From NCBI RefSeq assembly GCF_001937065.1, contig NZ_MOWR01000011.1, positions 1 through 48,700 on the forward strand: 48,700 nt of DNA. The letters are read 5' to 3'. The notes beneath the pieces are model-generated. The model made no database searches, was not told the origin of the DNA, and was given only the letters and a program-made list of their open reading frames with translations. Positions 46,702 through 48,700 of the stretch are shown in pieces. The translations under genes were made by a program, and so were the position numbers. Source of the DNA: Streptococcus sp. 'caviae' (GTDB lineage: Bacteria > Bacillota > Bacilli > Lactobacillales > Streptococcaceae). The first letter of the stretch is position 1. The number at the start of each line of letters is the position of its first letter.

Positions 46702-48066
46702 TTGCCAGAGACTCCGGAATTACGAGTTCAGCCTCAGGATTTGGTAGCAGAACAGTCTGTTTTAGGTTCTATTTTTATAGCGCCGGATAAGCTTATTACT
46801 GTTCGAGAATATATTGAACCTGAGGATTTTTATAAGTATGCGCATCGAGTCATTTTTAAGGCCATGATCAGTCTTAATGATCGAAATGATGCTATTGATG
46901 CGACAACCGTCCGTGCCATACTGGACAGTCAGGGGGACCTGCAAAATATCGGCGGCATCTCTTACCTTGTTGAATTAGTCAACAGTGTGCCGACCAGTGC
47001 CAATGCCGAGTATTATGCTAAAATTGTAGCTGAAAAATCCATGCTGCGCCGGATTATTGATCGCTTGACAGAAACTGTCAACCAGGCCTACGAAGGAGCA
47101 ACAGATGCTGAGGATATCATTGCAGGTGCTGAGAAAGCTCTTGTTGATGTCAATGAGCGCAGCAATCGCAGCGGTTTTCGCAAGATTTCTGATGTTTTGG
47201 CTATCAATTATGAAAATCTTGAATTGCGCTCAAAACAGACGTCAGATGTTACCGGACTGCCGACTGGTTTTCAGGAGCTTGACAAGATTACAACGGGTCT
47301 GCATCCGGATCAGCTGATTATTCTGGCTGCCAGACCGGCAGTTGGTAAAACAGCCTTTGTTCTTAATATTGCGCAAAATGTCGGAACAAAGAGCAACCGT
47401 CCGGTTGCCATTTTCTCACTTGAAATGGGGGCAGAAAGCCTAGTTGATCGGATGCTTGCCTCTGAAGGTATGGTAGATTCTCATAATTTGCGGACTGGTC
47501 AGCTAAGTGAGCAGGAATGGCAAAACATCACGCTGGCTCAAGGAACTCTTGCTGAGGCTCCCATTTACATTGATGATACGCCGGGGATTAAAGTTACAGA
47601 GATTCGGGCGCGTGCCCGCAAATTGGACCAGGAGCTTGAAAATGGGCTGGGCTTGATTGTTATTGACTACCTTCAGCTCATTACGGGTACACGTCCTGAG
47701 AATCGTCAGCAGGAGGTTTCTGATATTTCCCGCCAATTAAAAATTCTTGCCAAGGAGCTTAAGGTTCCGGTTATTGCCCTCAGTCAGCTGTCTCGCGGTG
47801 TCGAACAGCGTCAGGATAAAAGGCCGGTTCTCTCTGATATTCGGGAGTCCGGTTCCATCGAGCAGGATGCTGATATTGTCGCTTTTTTGTATCGTGATGA
47901 TTATTATGACAGAGGCGATAAGGAGGAAGGGCAGGACCAATTAGAAGACAATACCATCGAGGTTATATTGGAAAAAAACCGGGCGGGTGCCAGAGGAACT
48001 GTCAAGCTAATATTCCAGAAGCAGTACAATAAATTTTCAACGATAGCCCCATTTGAAGAAAGATAG
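46702..48066 (+). CDS. dnaB: Replicative DNA helicase DnaB (DnaC in Bacillus naming)
   Basis: Hexameric 5'-3' helicase at the fork. It has 454 residues with an N-terminal helical domain (about 12-115) and a RecA-like ATPase with Walker A AARPAVGKTAF (about 209-219). Walker B region LGLIVIDYLQLI and the SQLSRGVEQR and RESGSIEQDADIVAFLYRD motifs follow. The start is a TTG at 46702 after an AGGGGGTGAG ribosome binding site; no ATG offers a better fit. No intein is present. Confidence 0.97.
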   Translation: MPETPELRVQPQDLVAEQSVLGSIFIAPDKLITVREYIEPEDFYKYAHRVIFKAMISLNDRNDAIDATTVRAILDSQGDLQNIGGISYLVELVNSVPTSANAEYYAKIVAEKSMLRRIIDRLTETVNQAYEGATDAEDIIAGAEKALVDVNERSNRSGFRKISDVLAINYENLELRSKQTSDVTGLPTGFQELDKITTGLHPDQLIILAARPAVGKTAFVLNIAQNVGTKSNRPVAIFSLEMGAESLVDRMLASEGMVDSHNLRTGQLSEQEWQNITLAQGTLAEAPIYIDDTPGIKVTEIRARARKLDQELENGLGLIVIDYLQLITGTRPENRQQEVSDISRQLKILAKELKVPVIALSQLSRGVEQRQDKRPVLSDIRESGSIEQDADIVAFLYRDDYYDRGDKEEGQDQLEDNTIEVILEKNRAGARGTVKLIFQKQYNKFSTIAPFEER

Positions 48067-48081
48067 GAGAGATACAGTTAA

Positions 48082-48354
48082 ATGAGTGATGCATTTGCAG
48101 ATGTCGCAAAGATGAAAAAAATTAAAGAAGATGTCAAAAATCATGAAGGTCAGTTGGTTGAACTGACGCTTGAAAACGGCCGTAAACGCGAAAAAAATAA
48201 GGTCGGCCGTCTCATTGAAGTTTATTCTTCACTTTTTATTGTTGAATATAAAGATGAGGCAAGCATTCCAGGTGAAATTGACAACACCTATGTTGAATCA
48301 TACACCTATTCTGATATTTTGACCGAAAAGACGCTGATTCATTATTTTGATTAG
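48082..48354 (+). CDS. veg: Veg family protein
   Basis: A 90-residue protein with the conserved sequence DVKNHEGQLVELTLENGRKR and ending in YSDILTEKTLIHYFD, placing it in the Veg (DUF1021) family of small beta-barrel proteins. B. subtilis Veg affects biofilm formation and spore outgrowth; its biochemical role is unclear. It follows dnaB by 15 nt with AGGAG in between. A terminator follows. Confidence 0.9.
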   Translation: MSDAFADVAKMKKIKEDVKNHEGQLVELTLENGRKREKNKVGRLIEVYSSLFIVEYKDEASIPGEIDNTYVESYTYSDILTEKTLIHYFD

Positions 48355-48381
48355 ACCACATTAAAGGTCAAGTCTTTTTTT
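48353..48381 (+). terminator. Terminator after veg
   Basis: GACC/GGTC and the longer AGACC...AAGTCT pairing just past the veg stop are followed by a run of seven T. The stem is short, so confidence is moderate. Confidence 0.6.
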
Positions 48382-48700
48382 ACTTATTGTCTAGAAAAGT
48401 TCTGCATGGGCATACTTTAAGCTATATTTGCTACTTTTCGGCAGTTTACAAAGAATTGACAATATTGTAAACTTAGAAAGAACAAATTTCTGAGAGGGCA
48501 GCAGCTGTCAGTCCATTAAAACAATTAGTTTTTAGATAGACGAGATTCAGTTGCCTTTTATAGACAAATATTATGAATCATTCCCGTAGTTAGTTATCCC
48601 ATACCCCGCATAGCTTTTCAAACACCCAAAAAGAAAAATCGCCACGATAAGTAGCGATTTTTCCCTTTTGTGAGCCTCAATGAAACGTCAAAGCGTTATA
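48382..48700. other. Gene-free end of window
   Basis: No supported gene. It contains GTTTACAA (48444-48451) with its complement TTGTAAAC (48465-48472), the exact palindrome ACAATATTGT (48459-48468), and a terminator hairpin at 48634-48662. Any gene at the right edge is cut off. Confidence 0.5.
48634..48662. terminator. Bidirectional terminator near the right edge
   Basis: AAAAATCGC (48634-48642) pairs exactly with GCGATTTTT (48654-48662) around an 11-nt loop. The A/T-rich ends give a T tract on both strands. Confidence 0.8.

Overview
This window is the replication-origin region of a low-GC Gram-positive chromosome. It most resembles a mutans-group Streptococcus. Running leftwards from dnaA, the order dnaN, diacylglycerol kinase, DUF951, ychF, pth, mfd, rqcP, divIC, 47-aa ORF, serine hydrolase, tilS, hpt, ftsH, amino-acid permease matches the S. 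mutans layout. The other side of the origin (parB, htrA, rlmH, trpS, guaB, recF, paired M16 peptidases, rodZ, pgsA, ecfA1A2T, mnmA, mnmG, gdpP, rplI, dnaB, veg) is also streptococcal. Species cannot be fixed by eye, and all assignments rest on reading motifs and family knowledge.

Layout. Positions 1-13.3 kb: minus-strand housekeeping and cell-wall genes read away from the origin, mostly overlapping or a few bases apart. Positions 13.3-21 kb: the origin block, with dnaN and dnaA (minus), DnaA-box clusters on both sides of dnaA, parB without parA, htrA with a CiaR-like box, rlmH, and a perfect parS just before a DUF1275 membrane-protein gene. Positions 21.7-22.5 kb: tRNA-Arg, tRNA-Glu and tRNA-Asn plus an unusual non-coding segment. 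Positions 22.5-31.3 kb: yfhO, an ABC-F gene, trpS, guaB, recF and yaaA, on mixed strands. Positions 31.3-38 kb: a plus-strand run of M16 peptidases, rodZ, pgsA and the ECF-transporter energising module. Positions 38-40 kb: two secreted lysozyme-like wall proteins. Positions 40.3-48.4 kb: mnmA, an RpiB-family gene, mnmG, gdpP, rplI, dnaB and veg.

Functional themes are replication start and segregation (dnaA, dnaN, dnaB, recF, parB, parS), tRNA and ribosome maintenance (tilS, mnmA, mnmG, rlmH, pth, rqcP, ychF, trpS, ABC-F), envelope and division (divIC, rodZ, pgsA, yfhO, LysM/SLT proteins, serine hydrolase), protein quality control (ftsH, htrA) and second messenger turnover (gdpP).

No defence island, CRISPR array, prophage or intact IS was seen. 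The most unusual items are non-coding: a palindromic insertion that splits an XRE-type regulator gene near 13.6 kb; a 311-bp segment next to tRNA-Arg bounded by 20-bp direct repeats and holding a multi-stem RNA-like structure; two origin-proximal genes (rlmH and the lipid kinase) whose extended -10 boxes end exactly 7 nt before the ATG, predicting leaderless mRNAs; and two parS sites, one next to a ribosome binding site and one inside ecfA1.
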